Program-made: the position numbers and the translations under genes
Source: Paenibacillus bouchesdurhonensis
GTDB taxonomy: Bacteria > Bacillota > Bacilli > Paenibacillales > Paenibacillaceae
DNA length: 64,000 nt
NCBI RefSeq assembly: GCF_900155685.1
Contig: NZ_LT732548.1
Span: 2,114,636-2,178,635 of the forward strand
Direction: 5' to 3'
Shown: one piece after another, positions 52,147 through 61,809 of the stretch
How the letters are laid out: every line of letters begins with the position of its first letter
Numbering within the stretch: position 1 is the first letter of the stretch
Notes under the pieces: model-generated
What the model was told of the DNA's origin: nothing
Database searches by the model: none
What the model saw: the letters and a program-made list of their open reading frames with translations, nothing else

Positions 52147-53118
52147 TTGTTTCATCACATCACAGTACTTAAAGAAGAAGCGACAGAAGGGCTGCGCATC
52201 AAGCCGAATGGTATTTATGTAGATTGTACCTTGGGGGGCGGGGGGCATAGCTCGGTTATACTGTCCAAGCTGGGAGCAGAAGGCAGGCTGATCTCCTTTG
52301 ATCAGGACGATTGGGCTCATGATCATGCCGAAGCCAATTTGTCTTCCTACGGGGAGCGATTAACCTTGGTGCGAAGCAATTTTCGATATTTGCAGGAAAA
52401 GCTGTCCGAATTGGAATGGGTGCCGAAGAAGGAGGGCGTGCCGCAGGTCGATGGCATACTTTTTGACTTAGGGGTATCATCTCCCCAATTCGATGAGGGC
52501 GAGCGGGGCTTTAGCTATAATGCGGATGCGCCGCTGGACATGAGAATGGATCAGACAGCGGGCCTCACAGCGAGAGAAATTGTGAATGAATGGCCTGAAC
52601 GTGAGATCGCTCGGATTTTGTACCAGTACGGTGAAGAGAAATTTTCAAGGCGGATCGCGAAAGTAATCGTTGAAAAGCGCTCCGAGCACCCAATTGAAAC
52701 GACGGGGCAGCTTGTTGAGCTCATTAAAGAGGGAATTCCGGCAGCCGCGCGCCGAACCGGTGGCCATCCTGCTAAGCGAAGCTTTCAGGCGCTACGGATT
52801 GCAGTCAACGATGAACTCGGTGCATTCGAAGATGGTCTGCATGCCGCGATTCGTTGTTTGGCGCCGGGCGGAAGAGTTTCGGTGATTACCTTTCATTCGC
52901 TAGAAGACCGGATTTGCAAGCAGATTTTCGCGAAATTTGTCGAGAGATGCACATGTCCTCCCGATTTTCCGATGTGCGTATGCGGAGGAAAGGGAGAGCT
53001 CAAGCTGATCAACCGAAAGCCGGTGATTCCTACAGAACAGGAATTGGTCGATAATCCCCGGGCGCGTTCAGCAAAATTACGCGTGGCGGAGAAATTGCAA
53101 TCAGTAGCGGAGGAGTAG
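52147..53118 (+). CDS. rsmH: 16S rRNA (cytosine(1402)-N4)-methyltransferase RsmH
   Basis: This 323-residue SAM enzyme methylates C1402 in the 16S decoding site. SAM-binding [15 protein letters not shown], the block [22 protein letters not shown], and the C-terminal [16 protein letters not shown] are conserved. The start is TTG 52147 after GGAGGG, matching the [12 protein letters not shown] family opening. It lies 20 bp after mraZ. Confidence 0.96.
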   Translation: MFHHITVLKEEATEGLRIKPNGIYVDCTLGGGGHSSVILSKLGAEGRLISFDQDDWAHDHAEANLSSYGERLTLVRSNFRYLQEKLSELEWVPKKEGVPQVDGILFDLGVSSPQFDEGERGFSYNADAPLDMRMDQTAGLTAREIVNEWPEREIARILYQYGEEKFSRRIAKVIVEKRSEHPIETTGQLVELIKEGIPAAARRTGGHPAKRSFQALRIAVNDELGAFEDGLHAAIRCLAPGGRVSVITFHSLEDRICKQIFAKFVERCTCPPDFPMCVCGGKGELKLINRKPVIPTEQELVDNPRARSAKLRVAEKLQSVAEE

Positions 53119-53122
53119 TGAA

Positions 53123-53551
53123 ATGGCCTATACACGGGGTAATTTGGCGGTAAAAGAAAAAACACAACAACGCGGCTATCAGTCGCAGCGATATCGCGAA
53201 ACGACCAAGGTCGTCACTCGCAGATCTACGCTTCCTGTCCGGGAGAAGCTGCTGTACATGTTTACAGTGATGTTCTGCGTTGCCGTAATGGGCGGATTGC
53301 TATGGCAAAATTCCAATCTTTATAGCATAAAGCGGGATATGTACAATCTGAATACAGACATACAGAAGCTGAATGCAGAAATGAATGAACTCACGATTCA
53401 GAAAGAGAAGCTGGAGGAGCAAATTCCTCAAGAAGCCGCTAAGCTCGGTTACACCGAATCGAATGAAGAAGGATTCCACGTGCAAATATCTACGGAGCCA
53501 GGCAGCAAAACAGCGAATTCGGGAGATGCCGCCAAGATCGCCCGGAAATAA
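53123..53551 (+). CDS. ftsL: Cell division protein FtsL
   Basis: This 142-residue bitopic protein has a basic cytoplasmic part of about 50 residues, one membrane helix (LLYMFTVMFCVAVMGGLLW), and an extracellular leucine-zipper coiled coil (YNLNTDIQKLNAEMNELTIQ and on). FtsL joins DivIC/FtsB and DivIB in activating septal wall synthesis. The call rests on size, topology and position between rsmH and pbpB. GCGGAGGAG precedes the ATG. Confidence 0.9.
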   Translation: MAYTRGNLAVKEKTQQRGYQSQRYRETTKVVTRRSTLPVREKLLYMFTVMFCVAVMGGLLWQNSNLYSIKRDMYNLNTDIQKLNAEMNELTIQKEKLEEQIPQEAAKLGYTESNEEGFHVQISTEPGSKTANSGDAAKIARK

Positions 53552-53572
53552 GGATTTAAAGAGGTTCTAGCC

Positions 53573-55822
53573 ATGATCAAGAGAATCAAATTGCGGACAC
53601 TGCTTATAGGGGGAATAACCACCCTCTTTTTTGCTGTATTGATGGGAAGAGTGTTTTGGATACAGGTCGTAGAGGCGGATTTTTGGCAGGCTCATGCGGA
53701 AAAAGTATGGTCGAAGAAAAAGACGATCCCGGCCACCCGCGGCAAAATCACGGATCGGAACGGCGATATATTAGCGGTGGATGCTCCCGCCTACACTGTG
53801 GCGATCAATCCCCAGCTTATTCATGATCTTGGCATACAGGATGATATCGTCAAGGGGCTGCATGAGATTCTCGGTAAGAAAGAGGATGAGCTCCGCGAGC
53901 TGTTGAATGCCAAAAATGAAGATGGGAAGTACTACAGGCAGAGAGAAGTGCGCAGAGAGGGTTGGAAGGTCGACCAGGAGGTAAAGGAGCAGGTCGAGAA
54001 GCTAAGAGATGATCTGGAAAAGAAATATGAGCGTGAGGATGTTGGGATTATACTCATCAAGGAGCAGAAACGCTATTATCCGAAGAAGAGTGCAGCAGCG
54101 CATATACTCGGATATGTCAATCGCGAAGGCGAGGCTGTCCAGGGGACGGGCATCGAATCTTATTATGATGAGGAGCTGAAAGGCCAGGATGGATCGCTTG
54201 AGTATAAGAGCGACGGGCGTGGCATTGAGATTCCGAAAGCGAGCGAAATATACACGCCAGTAAAGAATGGAAACGATTTACAGCTGACGATCGACTACAC
54301 AATCCAGTATTATATCGAAGAGGCGATGAAGGAGGCTTTCGCTGAACTCAAGCCGATCAGTATGACGGTCATTGCAGCAGATCCCCAAACGATGGAGATT
54401 CTAGGCATGGCGAATATGCCGACCTACGATCCGAATGAGTATTGGAAGAACGTTGATCAGAAGAATTTCTATAATCATGCGATTAAATCGGTGTATGAGC
54501 CTGGTTCTACGTTTAAGATCGTTACCTTGGCAGGAGCGGTTCAAGAGGGTCTATTCAATCCGAACGATAGTTTTATGTCAGGTAGTATTCGCGTACCGGG
54601 TCAGACAATTCGTGACGTGAAGCGTTCAGGGTGGGGAGCTATTTCGTATTTGGAAGGAGTCAAGCGCTCCAGTAACGTCGCTTTTGTCAAGCTCGGCTAC
54701 GAAAAGCTGGGGCCCGAGCTGCTCAAACAGTACGTTGACGAATTCGGCTTTGGGCAAAGGACAGGCGTCGAGCTTCCAGGAGAGGCTAAAGGGACGGTAA
54801 GTCCCGTATACCAAGCCGACTATGCAGCAATGTCCTACGGGCACGGTAAGCTGCTCGTGACCCCGATCCAGCAGGTAGCGGCGGTAGCGGCGGTGGCCAA
54901 CGGCGGCAAATTGATGGAGCCGCATATCGTCAAGTCTATCACCGACCCGCATACCGGGGAGACGGTGACTACGCAGCCAAAGGTCATTCGCGAGGTGATG
55001 TCGCGGGAGAAAGCGAAGGAAGTGAGCGGTTATTTAGAGCAGGTCGTCTCGGATCGAAAGATCGGAACCGGGCGCCACGCCTATATTGAAGGATATCGCA
55101 TAGCCGGTAAGACGGGTACTGCAGTTAAACCCGCCAAGGGCGGTGGATACGACTATTCCAAACAGGTTGTCTCCTACCTTGGATATGCGCCCGTGGAGGA
55201 TCCGAAAATCGTTATTCTCGTGCTAATTGATGAGCCGAGCAACTCTGAACTAGGCGGAGGTACTGCGGCAGGGCCGATCGTTAAGAAGATTCTAAATCAA
55301 ACACTGCAATATATGGGGGTACCGAAGCAGTTAGACCATGCAGGGAATCAGGCAGCATCCTCAACAAGCGGGGCGAAGGCACCGGATCTTAGTGATTTGC
55401 CTGTACAGCAAGCTAAAGATTTGCTGGCAAGCAAAGGGATTTCCTACGCTACCTTAGGGAACGGAAGCAAGGTCGTGTCGCAATTTCCGAAGGCTGGAAC
55501 TTATATGAAGTCAGGACAGCATATGTATATTCTGACGGAGGAAGGCCAGTATTTAAATGTTCCTAACGTAAAAGGCCAATCGCTGCGCGATGCGATGGAG
55601 CTGTTGTCCGTGCTGCAGGTATCTGTAAGAACGGTAGGAGAGGGGTATGTTGTTGATCAGCAAGTCGCCGAGGTTCAAGGGCAAAGGCAGGTAACGCTGG
55701 TGCTGGAGCCTCTTGGCAAAGAGCTGGTTGAAGAAGAGGCAGACCCGGCTGCTTTGGATGAAGACGAAGAGAATGATGCTGAGGCTGCGGATCAGGATGA
55801 TTCGGGAAGCTCCTCTCCATAG
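53573..55822 (+). CDS. pbpB: Septal penicillin-binding protein 2B (FtsI homologue)
   Basis: This 749-residue transpeptidase crosslinks peptidoglycan at the division septum. It has an N-terminal anchor (LLIGGITTLFFAVLMGRVFWIQV), a dimerisation domain, and the catalytic domain with S312 in EPGSTFK, SSN in KRSSNVAF, and KTG in IAGKTGTA. Two PASTA repeats follow (DLPVQQAKDLLASKGI; VKGQSLRDAMELLSVL). An acidic Asp/Glu-rich tail ends it. Its stop lies 82 bp before spoVD, with a large hairpin in between. Confidence 0.95.
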   Translation: MIKRIKLRTLLIGGITTLFFAVLMGRVFWIQVVEADFWQAHAEKVWSKKKTIPATRGKITDRNGDILAVDAPAYTVAINPQLIHDLGIQDDIVKGLHEILGKKEDELRELLNAKNEDGKYYRQREVRREGWKVDQEVKEQVEKLRDDLEKKYEREDVGIILIKEQKRYYPKKSAAAHILGYVNREGEAVQGTGIESYYDEELKGQDGSLEYKSDGRGIEIPKASEIYTPVKNGNDLQLTIDYTIQYYIEEAMKEAFAELKPISMTVIAADPQTMEILGMANMPTYDPNEYWKNVDQKNFYNHAIKSVYEPGSTFKIVTLAGAVQEGLFNPNDSFMSGSIRVPGQTIRDVKRSGWGAISYLEGVKRSSNVAFVKLGYEKLGPELLKQYVDEFGFGQRTGVELPGEAKGTVSPVYQADYAAMSYGHGKLLVTPIQQVAAVAAVANGGKLMEPHIVKSITDPHTGETVTTQPKVIREVMSREKAKEVSGYLEQVVSDRKIGTGRHAYIEGYRIAGKTGTAVKPAKGGGYDYSKQVVSYLGYAPVEDPKIVILVLIDEPSNSELGGGTAAGPIVKKILNQTLQYMGVPKQLDHAGNQAASSTSGAKAPDLSDLPVQQAKDLLASKGISYATLGNGSKVVSQFPKAGTYMKSGQHMYILTEEGQYLNVPNVKGQSLRDAMELLSVLQVSVRTVGEGYVVDQQVAEVQGQRQVTLVLEPLGKELVEEEADPAALDEDEENDAEAADQDDSGSSSP

Positions 55823-55833
55823 CTTGTTCTAAC

Positions 55834-55893
55834 CCCTGTTTGTCCTGAATAGTCATGATAGCAGTATGATCATGTCTTGAGGAACAAACAGGG
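55834..55893 (+). promoter_or_regulatory. Long hairpin before spoVD, reaching its ribosome site
   Basis: CCCTGTTTGTCCT (55834-55846) pairs with AGGAACAAACAGGG (55880-55893) with a one-base bulge; inside, CATGAT (55854-55859) pairs with ATCATG (55869-55874). No T run follows, so it is not a normal terminator. The right arm includes the GGG of the GGGAGGG ribosome site of spoVD. Confidence 0.6.
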
Positions 55894-55903
55894 AGGGCAA
55901 TCT

Positions 55904-57853
55904 ATGAAAGTATCCAAGGTTACCGTCAGGAGAAGACTGCTACTGCTTCTGCTGCTGCTAGTTCTGCTTTTTGCGGCCCTAGTCATAAGGCTAGCTTATG
56001 TTCAATTAGGCCAAGGAGCGGAGCTATCGGCCAAAGCGGAGGATTCATGGCGCCGTAACATCCCTTTCTCGGCCAAACGCGGGGAAATCAGCGACCGTAA
56101 CGGGGTTACGCTCGCCTATAATATAACGACGCCGACGGTCATGGCGATTCCAGTACAAATCAAAACTCCTGAGGCTACAGCTCGCAGCTTGGCGCCCTTG
56201 CTCGGAATGAGCGAGGAAGAGATTCTGAAAACAATCACGAAGCGACAATCGATAGTTAGGCTGCAACCCGGCGGACGCAAAATTACGATGGAGAAAGGAC
56301 AGCAAATTCGTGATTTAGCTCTCCCGGGTATTGTTGTTGCCGAGGATAACAAAAGGTATTATCCTTATGGAGGATTAGCTGCTCATATTCTTGGTTTTAC
56401 GGGAAGCTACAACCAAGGTCTTACCGGAGTGGAGAAAAAATACGATAGCCAGCTGAACGGGATGAATGGCAGCATTTCGTATTTATCCGATGCCGGCGGC
56501 AGGTTAATGCCGGGTTCATCGGAGAAGTATATCCAGCCGAAAGATGGGTTGAGTTTGCAGCTGACGATCGATAAGACGATCCAGAGCATTATGGAGCGGG
56601 AGCTCGATCAGGCGATGGCTAGATTGCAGGCGGATTCAGCGATCTCTATCGCTATGAATCCTAAAAACGGAGAAATACTCGCGATGGCAGCGCGTCCTGG
56701 ATATATGCCGGGGCTCTATCAGGAATATCCCGCAGAGGTGTACAATCGCAATCTGCCGATTTGGATGACGTATGAGCCGGGCTCCACGTTCAAGATCATT
56801 ACCCTTGCAGCAGCTTTGGAGGAGAAAAAAGTAAATCTTAACGAAGGTTTTTTTGATCCAGGCTATATTAAGGTAGCCGGCGCTTCGCTTCGCTGCTGGA
56901 AAAGGGGCGGACATGGCAGTCAGACCTTTCTCCAGGTCGTGGAGAACTCCTGCAACCCTGGGTTCGTTACGCTTGGACAGCGTCTCGGCAAAGAAACTTT
57001 ATTCAAATACATTAAAGATTTTGGTTTTGGCAGCAAGACAGGTATTGATCTTAGTGGTGAAGAGAACGGTATCTTGTTCAAGCTTTCTCAGGTTGGGCCG
57101 GTGGAGCTGGCAACAACTTCCTTCGGTCAAGGGGTGTCGGTAACCCCGATCCAGCAGATTACTGCCGTTTCGGCGGCGATTAACGGCGGCAAGCTGTTTA
57201 AACCGCATGTCACGAAATCCTGGGTCAATCCAGAAAGCGGTCAGATTGTCGACGAGGTAGAGCCGACCGTCGTTCGGCAGGTCGTTTCCGAAGAAACCTC
57301 GAAGCAAGTGAGGAATGCACTGGAAAGCGTCGTTGCGAATGGGACGGGAGGCAATGCCTTTATCGATGGCTATCGTGTCGGCGGCAAGACCGGGACAGCC
57401 CAGAAGGTCGTAAATGGGAGATATTCGACGAGCGAACATATCGTGTCCTTTATCGGTTTTGCGCCTGCGGATGATCCGCAAATCGTCGTCTACACCGCCG
57501 TGGATAATCCGCAGGGCATTCAGTTCGGGGGCGTTGTGGCTGCCCCGATCGTTCGGAATATTTTGACCGATGCTCTGGAATATATGAAGGTTCCACCTCG
57601 CAAGGAGCAGGTCGCAAAAAAGTATAAATACGGGGAAACGAAAATCGTTACCGTTCCGGATTTGATCGGCCACAGCGTACAGGAAATTTATGAGGATTTA
57701 AATATGAACTTTTCATTGGCTAAATCAGGGGTGGGCAATATTGTCATCAATCAAGCTCCGAAACCCGGTACGAGGGTAGAGAGCGGCTCCACGATCCGCA
57801 TTTATATGGGCAAAGAGTCCGAGGCTGGAATCGAGCATGAGCATAGTGAATAA
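55904..57853 (+). CDS. spoVD: Stage V sporulation protein D (SpoVD), sporulation PBP
   Basis: This 649-residue penicillin-binding protein makes spore cortex peptidoglycan with SpoVE. An N-terminal anchor (LLLLLLLLVLLFAALVIRLAYV) is followed by the dimerisation and catalytic domains. Catalytic motifs are S294 in EPGSTFK, SCN in VENSCNPGF, and KTG in VGGKTGTAQ; S294 is also the B. subtilis SpoVD active site as I recall. One PASTA repeat ends it. ATG 55904 follows GGGAGGG; that site lies beside the long hairpin. Confidence 0.94.
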   Translation: MKVSKVTVRRRLLLLLLLLVLLFAALVIRLAYVQLGQGAELSAKAEDSWRRNIPFSAKRGEISDRNGVTLAYNITTPTVMAIPVQIKTPEATARSLAPLLGMSEEEILKTITKRQSIVRLQPGGRKITMEKGQQIRDLALPGIVVAEDNKRYYPYGGLAAHILGFTGSYNQGLTGVEKKYDSQLNGMNGSISYLSDAGGRLMPGSSEKYIQPKDGLSLQLTIDKTIQSIMERELDQAMARLQADSAISIAMNPKNGEILAMAARPGYMPGLYQEYPAEVYNRNLPIWMTYEPGSTFKIITLAAALEEKKVNLNEGFFDPGYIKVAGASLRCWKRGGHGSQTFLQVVENSCNPGFVTLGQRLGKETLFKYIKDFGFGSKTGIDLSGEENGILFKLSQVGPVELATTSFGQGVSVTPIQQITAVSAAINGGKLFKPHVTKSWVNPESGQIVDEVEPTVVRQVVSEETSKQVRNALESVVANGTGGNAFIDGYRVGGKTGTAQKVVNGRYSTSEHIVSFIGFAPADDPQIVVYTAVDNPQGIQFGGVVAAPIVRNILTDALEYMKVPPRKEQVAKKYKYGETKIVTVPDLIGHSVQEIYEDLNMNFSLAKSGVGNIVINQAPKPGTRVESGSTIRIYMGKESEAGIEHEHSE

Positions 57854-57928
57854 TATTCCTGAAAAGCCATACTCTTGGTGATAATATAAATGAGTGATAA
57901 AAGTAAGAAATCGACGGAGGGGTCTTAT

Positions 57929-59419
57929 ATGCTGCTGACAGAGCTGGCTACATATTTAATAGCATCTAGAATACATGGCGACGGAGAGACGCTGTGCCGA
58001 GGCATCGCTATTGATTCAAGGCAGGTGAAGGCTGGTGATTTATTCATTTGCCTGCCGGGCTATACGGTGGATGGGCATGATTTCGCTCCGCAGGCTGCTG
58101 GGCAGGGAGCAGTAGCGCTGGTTGTTGAGCGGTATTTGGAGCATGTGGATCTCCCGCAGCTTCAGGTCAAGGATAGCAGACTTGCCATGGCGATTTTAAG
58201 TAACGTGTTCTATAGTTCGCCTAGCTCACGAATGAAAATCATCGGAGTAACAGGGACGAATGGCAAGACGACAACGACTTATCTCATTGAACGTATTCTT
58301 GCAGATCAGCAATTAAATACGGGTTTGATCGGCACCATTGAACGGAAATACGCCGGGCAGGCTATACCGATGCCGAGAACGACTCCGGAGTCACTGGATT
58401 TGCAGCAATATTTAAGTGAAATGGCAGAGAGCGCCGTTGACTATTGCGTAATGGAAGTATCCTCCCATGCGCTTCAGCAGGGCCGGGTAAAAGGAACGAG
58501 ATTTCGTACCGCTATCTTTACGAATTTAACGCAGGATCATCTCGATTATCATCATACGATGGAAGAGTACCAGGCTGCGAAAGGACTGTTTTTCTCCCGT
58601 CTTGGAAATACCTATGAAAATGATCCCGCGCATCGCAGCTTCGCAGTTCTTAATGCAGACGATCCGGCTTCCGACTATTTCGCAAAGCAAACGGCAGCTG
58701 AAGTCGTGACCTACGGCGTCGAGAAAGCGGCAGATATTCAGGCTTCGAACATCGTTGTTACGGCACGAGGGACTTCTTTTCATGTTGATACGTTTCAGGG
58801 CAGCACTGACATTACACTTCGTATGGTGGGCAAATTCAATGTTTACAATGCATTGGCTGCGATTGCCGCAGCCTTGTTGGAAGGTGTTACGCTGAATCGT
58901 ATCAAAGAGAGCCTTGAAGCGCTCAACGGGGTTGACGGGAGGGTTGAGGCGGTGGACGAAGGACAATCGTTTGCGGTTATCGTCGATTACGCCCATACCC
59001 CGGACGGTCTGGAAAATGTACTGCGTACGGTTGCTGAGTTTGCTGTAGGACGAGTGATTTGCGTATTCGGTTGCGGCGGGGACAGAGATCGAACGAAGCG
59101 GCCGCTTATGGGCAAAATAGCCGCCCGCTATGCACAGCATGTCATCGTCACGTCAGACAACCCTCGTACGGAAGATCCAGAGGCGATTCTAGTTGACATT
59201 GCAGCTGGGTTGAAAGAGGACGACGTGGCAGAGGAACGCTACGAACTGATTGTCGATCGGCGCGAAGCGATCCAAAAGGCTATTGAAATGGCAAGCAGTG
59301 AAGATGTAGTATTGATTGCGGGGAAAGGTCATGAGACCTATCAATTAATTGGTACAGCAGTGCATGATTTTGACGATCGGATCGTCGCTAAAGAAGCGAT
59401 AAGGGGCTTGAGCAAGTGA
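57929..59419 (+). CDS. murE: UDP-MurNAc-Ala-Glu--diaminopimelate ligase MurE
   Basis: This 496-residue ligase adds the third residue to the peptidoglycan precursor. ATP binding is GVTGTNGKTTTTYL. The motif TSDNPRTEDP selects meso-diaminopimelate rather than lysine, so the wall is DAP-type. IAIDSRQVKAGDLFICLPGY and EVSSHALQQGRVKGTRF are conserved. ATG 57929 lies six bases after GGAGGGG. It overlaps murF by 4 bp. Confidence 0.96.
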   Translation: MLLTELATYLIASRIHGDGETLCRGIAIDSRQVKAGDLFICLPGYTVDGHDFAPQAAGQGAVALVVERYLEHVDLPQLQVKDSRLAMAILSNVFYSSPSSRMKIIGVTGTNGKTTTTYLIERILADQQLNTGLIGTIERKYAGQAIPMPRTTPESLDLQQYLSEMAESAVDYCVMEVSSHALQQGRVKGTRFRTAIFTNLTQDHLDYHHTMEEYQAAKGLFFSRLGNTYENDPAHRSFAVLNADDPASDYFAKQTAAEVVTYGVEKAADIQASNIVVTARGTSFHVDTFQGSTDITLRMVGKFNVYNALAAIAAALLEGVTLNRIKESLEALNGVDGRVEAVDEGQSFAVIVDYAHTPDGLENVLRTVAEFAVGRVICVFGCGGDRDRTKRPLMGKIAARYAQHVIVTSDNPRTEDPEAILVDIAAGLKEDDVAEERYELIVDRREAIQKAIEMASSEDVVLIAGKGHETYQLIGTAVHDFDDRIVAKEAIRGLSK

Positions 59420-60816
59420 TAAAGAGAAACTTGAAAGAAATAGCAGCCATGTGCGGCGGAGAACTTCGCAAGCCGGATGATGCTAACTTGACGATACAAG
59501 GTGTTACGACGGACTCCCGGAGTATTACAAAAGGATGCTTATTCATTCCGCTTTCGGGAGAGCGGTTTGACGGTCATGATTTTGCAGCAGATTGCCTAGC
59601 GGCAGGCGCTGGAGCGATATTATGGGACAAAGCCAAGGGCACGCCGCCAGGCCCCGCTGTTGTCGTAGATCATACGCTTGAAGCTTTACAGCGACTTGCG
59701 CATTGTTATCTGAGGGAAAGCAAGGCCAGGGTCGTAGGAATTACGGGAAGCAATGGAAAGACGACGACGAAGGACATTGTGTTCTCTCTGCTCTCCACCA
59801 CATTTAAGGTGCACAAAACGCAGGGGAATTTCAACAATCATATCGGGCTGCCACTTACTATTCTTGCGATGCCCGCAGATGCGGATATTATCGTGCTGGA
59901 GATGGGAATGAGCGGGCGCACCGAAATCGAATTGCTGTCAAAACTGGCCAAGCCGGAAGTGGCCGTCATTACAAATATCGGGGAAGCCCACTTGATGCAG
60001 CTGGGCTCTAGACTAGAAATAGCCCGAGCTAAGCTGGAGATTTTGGCAGGGCTGAAATCCGGGGGATTGCTCGTTTATGATGGCGATGAACCGCTCATAG
60101 CGGAGGTGCTCCGGGAATCTACTACGGCCAAGCCGGATGACTTCAATACGGCGACCTTCGGACTTGCGCCTCATAATGATGATTACCCGATCGGCTTAAT
60201 GTTTATGGATGACCGCACGGTATTTACGTCCAGCGCGGGGGATGAAGCGCCGCTGCATTTGCCGCTGCTGGGGCAGCATAACGTCATCAATTGCCTTGCA
60301 GCTATCGCCGTAGCCCGCTATTTCGGCGTGACGGAGCAAGCGATCAAGGAAGGGCTAACAGAGGTTAAGCTTACAGGCATGCGAATCGAGGTCGTTAAAG
60401 GACACAGCGGAATTACGATTTTGAATGATGCCTACAACGCCAGTCCAACCGCCATGAAAGCAGCCATCGGAGTGCTGGAGAACATGAAGGGCTATCACCA
60501 TAAAATCGCTGTCTTGGGTGACATGCTGGAGCTGGGGCCGACTGAGAATGAGCTTCATCGGGAGGTTGGCTGTTTTATCACTGCCAACAAACTGGATCAG
60601 TTGTTCACCTATGGCGCACTGGGAGCGAAAATTGCGGAAGGTGCCGCCGAGCATTTGGACCAAGAGAGCATTCATGCATATACTGATAAAGCTGAACTCA
60701 TATCGGGGCTGCTGAGCATTCTGCATCCTAAAGATGTAGTGCTTGTTAAGGGGTCGCGGGGGATGAGGCTGGAGGAAGTCGTGGAAGCCGTCAAGAGCAG
60801 CGAACTACATCAATAA
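59416..60816 (+). CDS. murF: UDP-MurNAc-tripeptide--D-Ala-D-Ala ligase MurF
   Basis: This 466-residue ligase adds D-Ala-D-Ala to complete the pentapeptide. ATP binding is [15 protein letters not shown], and [25 protein letters not shown] and [18 protein letters not shown] are family blocks. The start is GTG in the GTGA overlap with murE. In B. subtilis murF is elsewhere; here it is inside the cluster. Confidence 0.95.
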   Translation: MIKRNLKEIAAMCGGELRKPDDANLTIQGVTTDSRSITKGCLFIPLSGERFDGHDFAADCLAAGAGAILWDKAKGTPPGPAVVVDHTLEALQRLAHCYLRESKARVVGITGSNGKTTTKDIVFSLLSTTFKVHKTQGNFNNHIGLPLTILAMPADADIIVLEMGMSGRTEIELLSKLAKPEVAVITNIGEAHLMQLGSRLEIARAKLEILAGLKSGGLLVYDGDEPLIAEVLRESTTAKPDDFNTATFGLAPHNDDYPIGLMFMDDRTVFTSSAGDEAPLHLPLLGQHNVINCLAAIAVARYFGVTEQAIKEGLTEVKLTGMRIEVVKGHSGITILNDAYNASPTAMKAAIGVLENMKGYHHKIAVLGDMLELGPTENELHREVGCFITANKLDQLFTYGALGAKIAEGAAEHLDQESIHAYTDKAELISGLLSILHPKDVVLVKGSRGMRLEEVVEAVKSSELHQ

Positions 60817-60839
60817 TACCGGCGAAAGGGGGGGATCCC

Positions 60840-61805
60840 ATGGATTTTGGACTTATATTGCTAACGATCGGAGTATCCTTTATATTGGCTGTCATTTCGG
60901 CCCCGCTCCTCATTCCGCTTCTGCGTCGAATGAAATTCGGACAACAAATTCGCGGCGAAGGGCCGCAAAGCCACCAGAAGAAGGCAGGGACGCCCACGAT
61001 GGGCGGTATTGTCATCATATTGGCATTTACACTGGCTTTCCTGAAGTTTTCGGTCATTAATACGGATTTTTATATATTGCTTGTAGCTACGCTCGGATTC
61101 GGGCTGGTCGGCTTTCTGGATGATTACATCAAAATTGTATTTAAACGTTCTTTGGGACTAACGCCCAGGCAGAAATTGTTCGGACAGCTGCTATTCGCCG
61201 GTATCGTTTGCGCCTTATTGATTTCCGAGGGGCATAGCACTGCACTTGGCATACCGGGTACGCAAATTTCGTTTGATTGGGGCGCATGGTTCTACTATCC
61301 CTTCATTATTCTTATGATGCTTGCCATTAGTAATGCCGTGAATTTTACCGATGGACTCGATGGGCTGCTGTCCGGAGTAAGTGCTATCGCTTTCGGCGCT
61401 TATTCTGTGATTGCGATGCAGGCCACGTCCATACCGGCCGCAGTATGTGCTGCGGCGATGATCGGCGCGGTATTGGGTTTTCTTGTGTTCAATGCCCATC
61501 CGGCTAAAGTGTTTATGGGAGACACAGGCTCGCTTGGCATCGGCGGCGCCATCGCTGCCATTGCGATTATTACCAAAAGCGAATTGCTGTTTCTTGTGAT
61601 CGGCGGGGTGTTCGTCGTCGAGATGCTGTCTGTTGTTCTTCAGGTTATCTCATTCAAAACACGGGGCAAACGAATATTCAAAATGAGCCCAATTCATCAT
61701 CATTTCGAGCTTTCAGGCTGGTCGGAGTGGCGGGTTGTCGTTACCTTCTGGGCTGTCGGTCTACTGCTAGCAGGGGTTGGACTTTATCTTAACAAGGGGT
61801 TGTAA
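60840..61805 (+). CDS. mraY: Phospho-N-acetylmuramoyl-pentapeptide transferase MraY
   Basis: This 321-residue membrane enzyme joins the MurNAc-pentapeptide to undecaprenyl phosphate, giving lipid I. About ten membrane segments, the catalytic [42 protein letters not shown] and [13 protein letters not shown] motifs are intact. AAAGGGGGGG precedes the ATG. It is one of the most secure calls in the cluster. Confidence 0.97.
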   Translation: MDFGLILLTIGVSFILAVISAPLLIPLLRRMKFGQQIRGEGPQSHQKKAGTPTMGGIVIILAFTLAFLKFSVINTDFYILLVATLGFGLVGFLDDYIKIVFKRSLGLTPRQKLFGQLLFAGIVCALLISEGHSTALGIPGTQISFDWGAWFYYPFIILMMLAISNAVNFTDGLDGLLSGVSAIAFGAYSVIAMQATSIPAAVCAAAMIGAVLGFLVFNAHPAKVFMGDTGSLGIGGAIAAIAIITKSELLFLVIGGVFVVEMLSVVLQVISFKTRGKRIFKMSPIHHHFELSGWSEWRVVVTFWAVGLLLAGVGLYLNKGL

Positions 61806-61809
61806 AATC

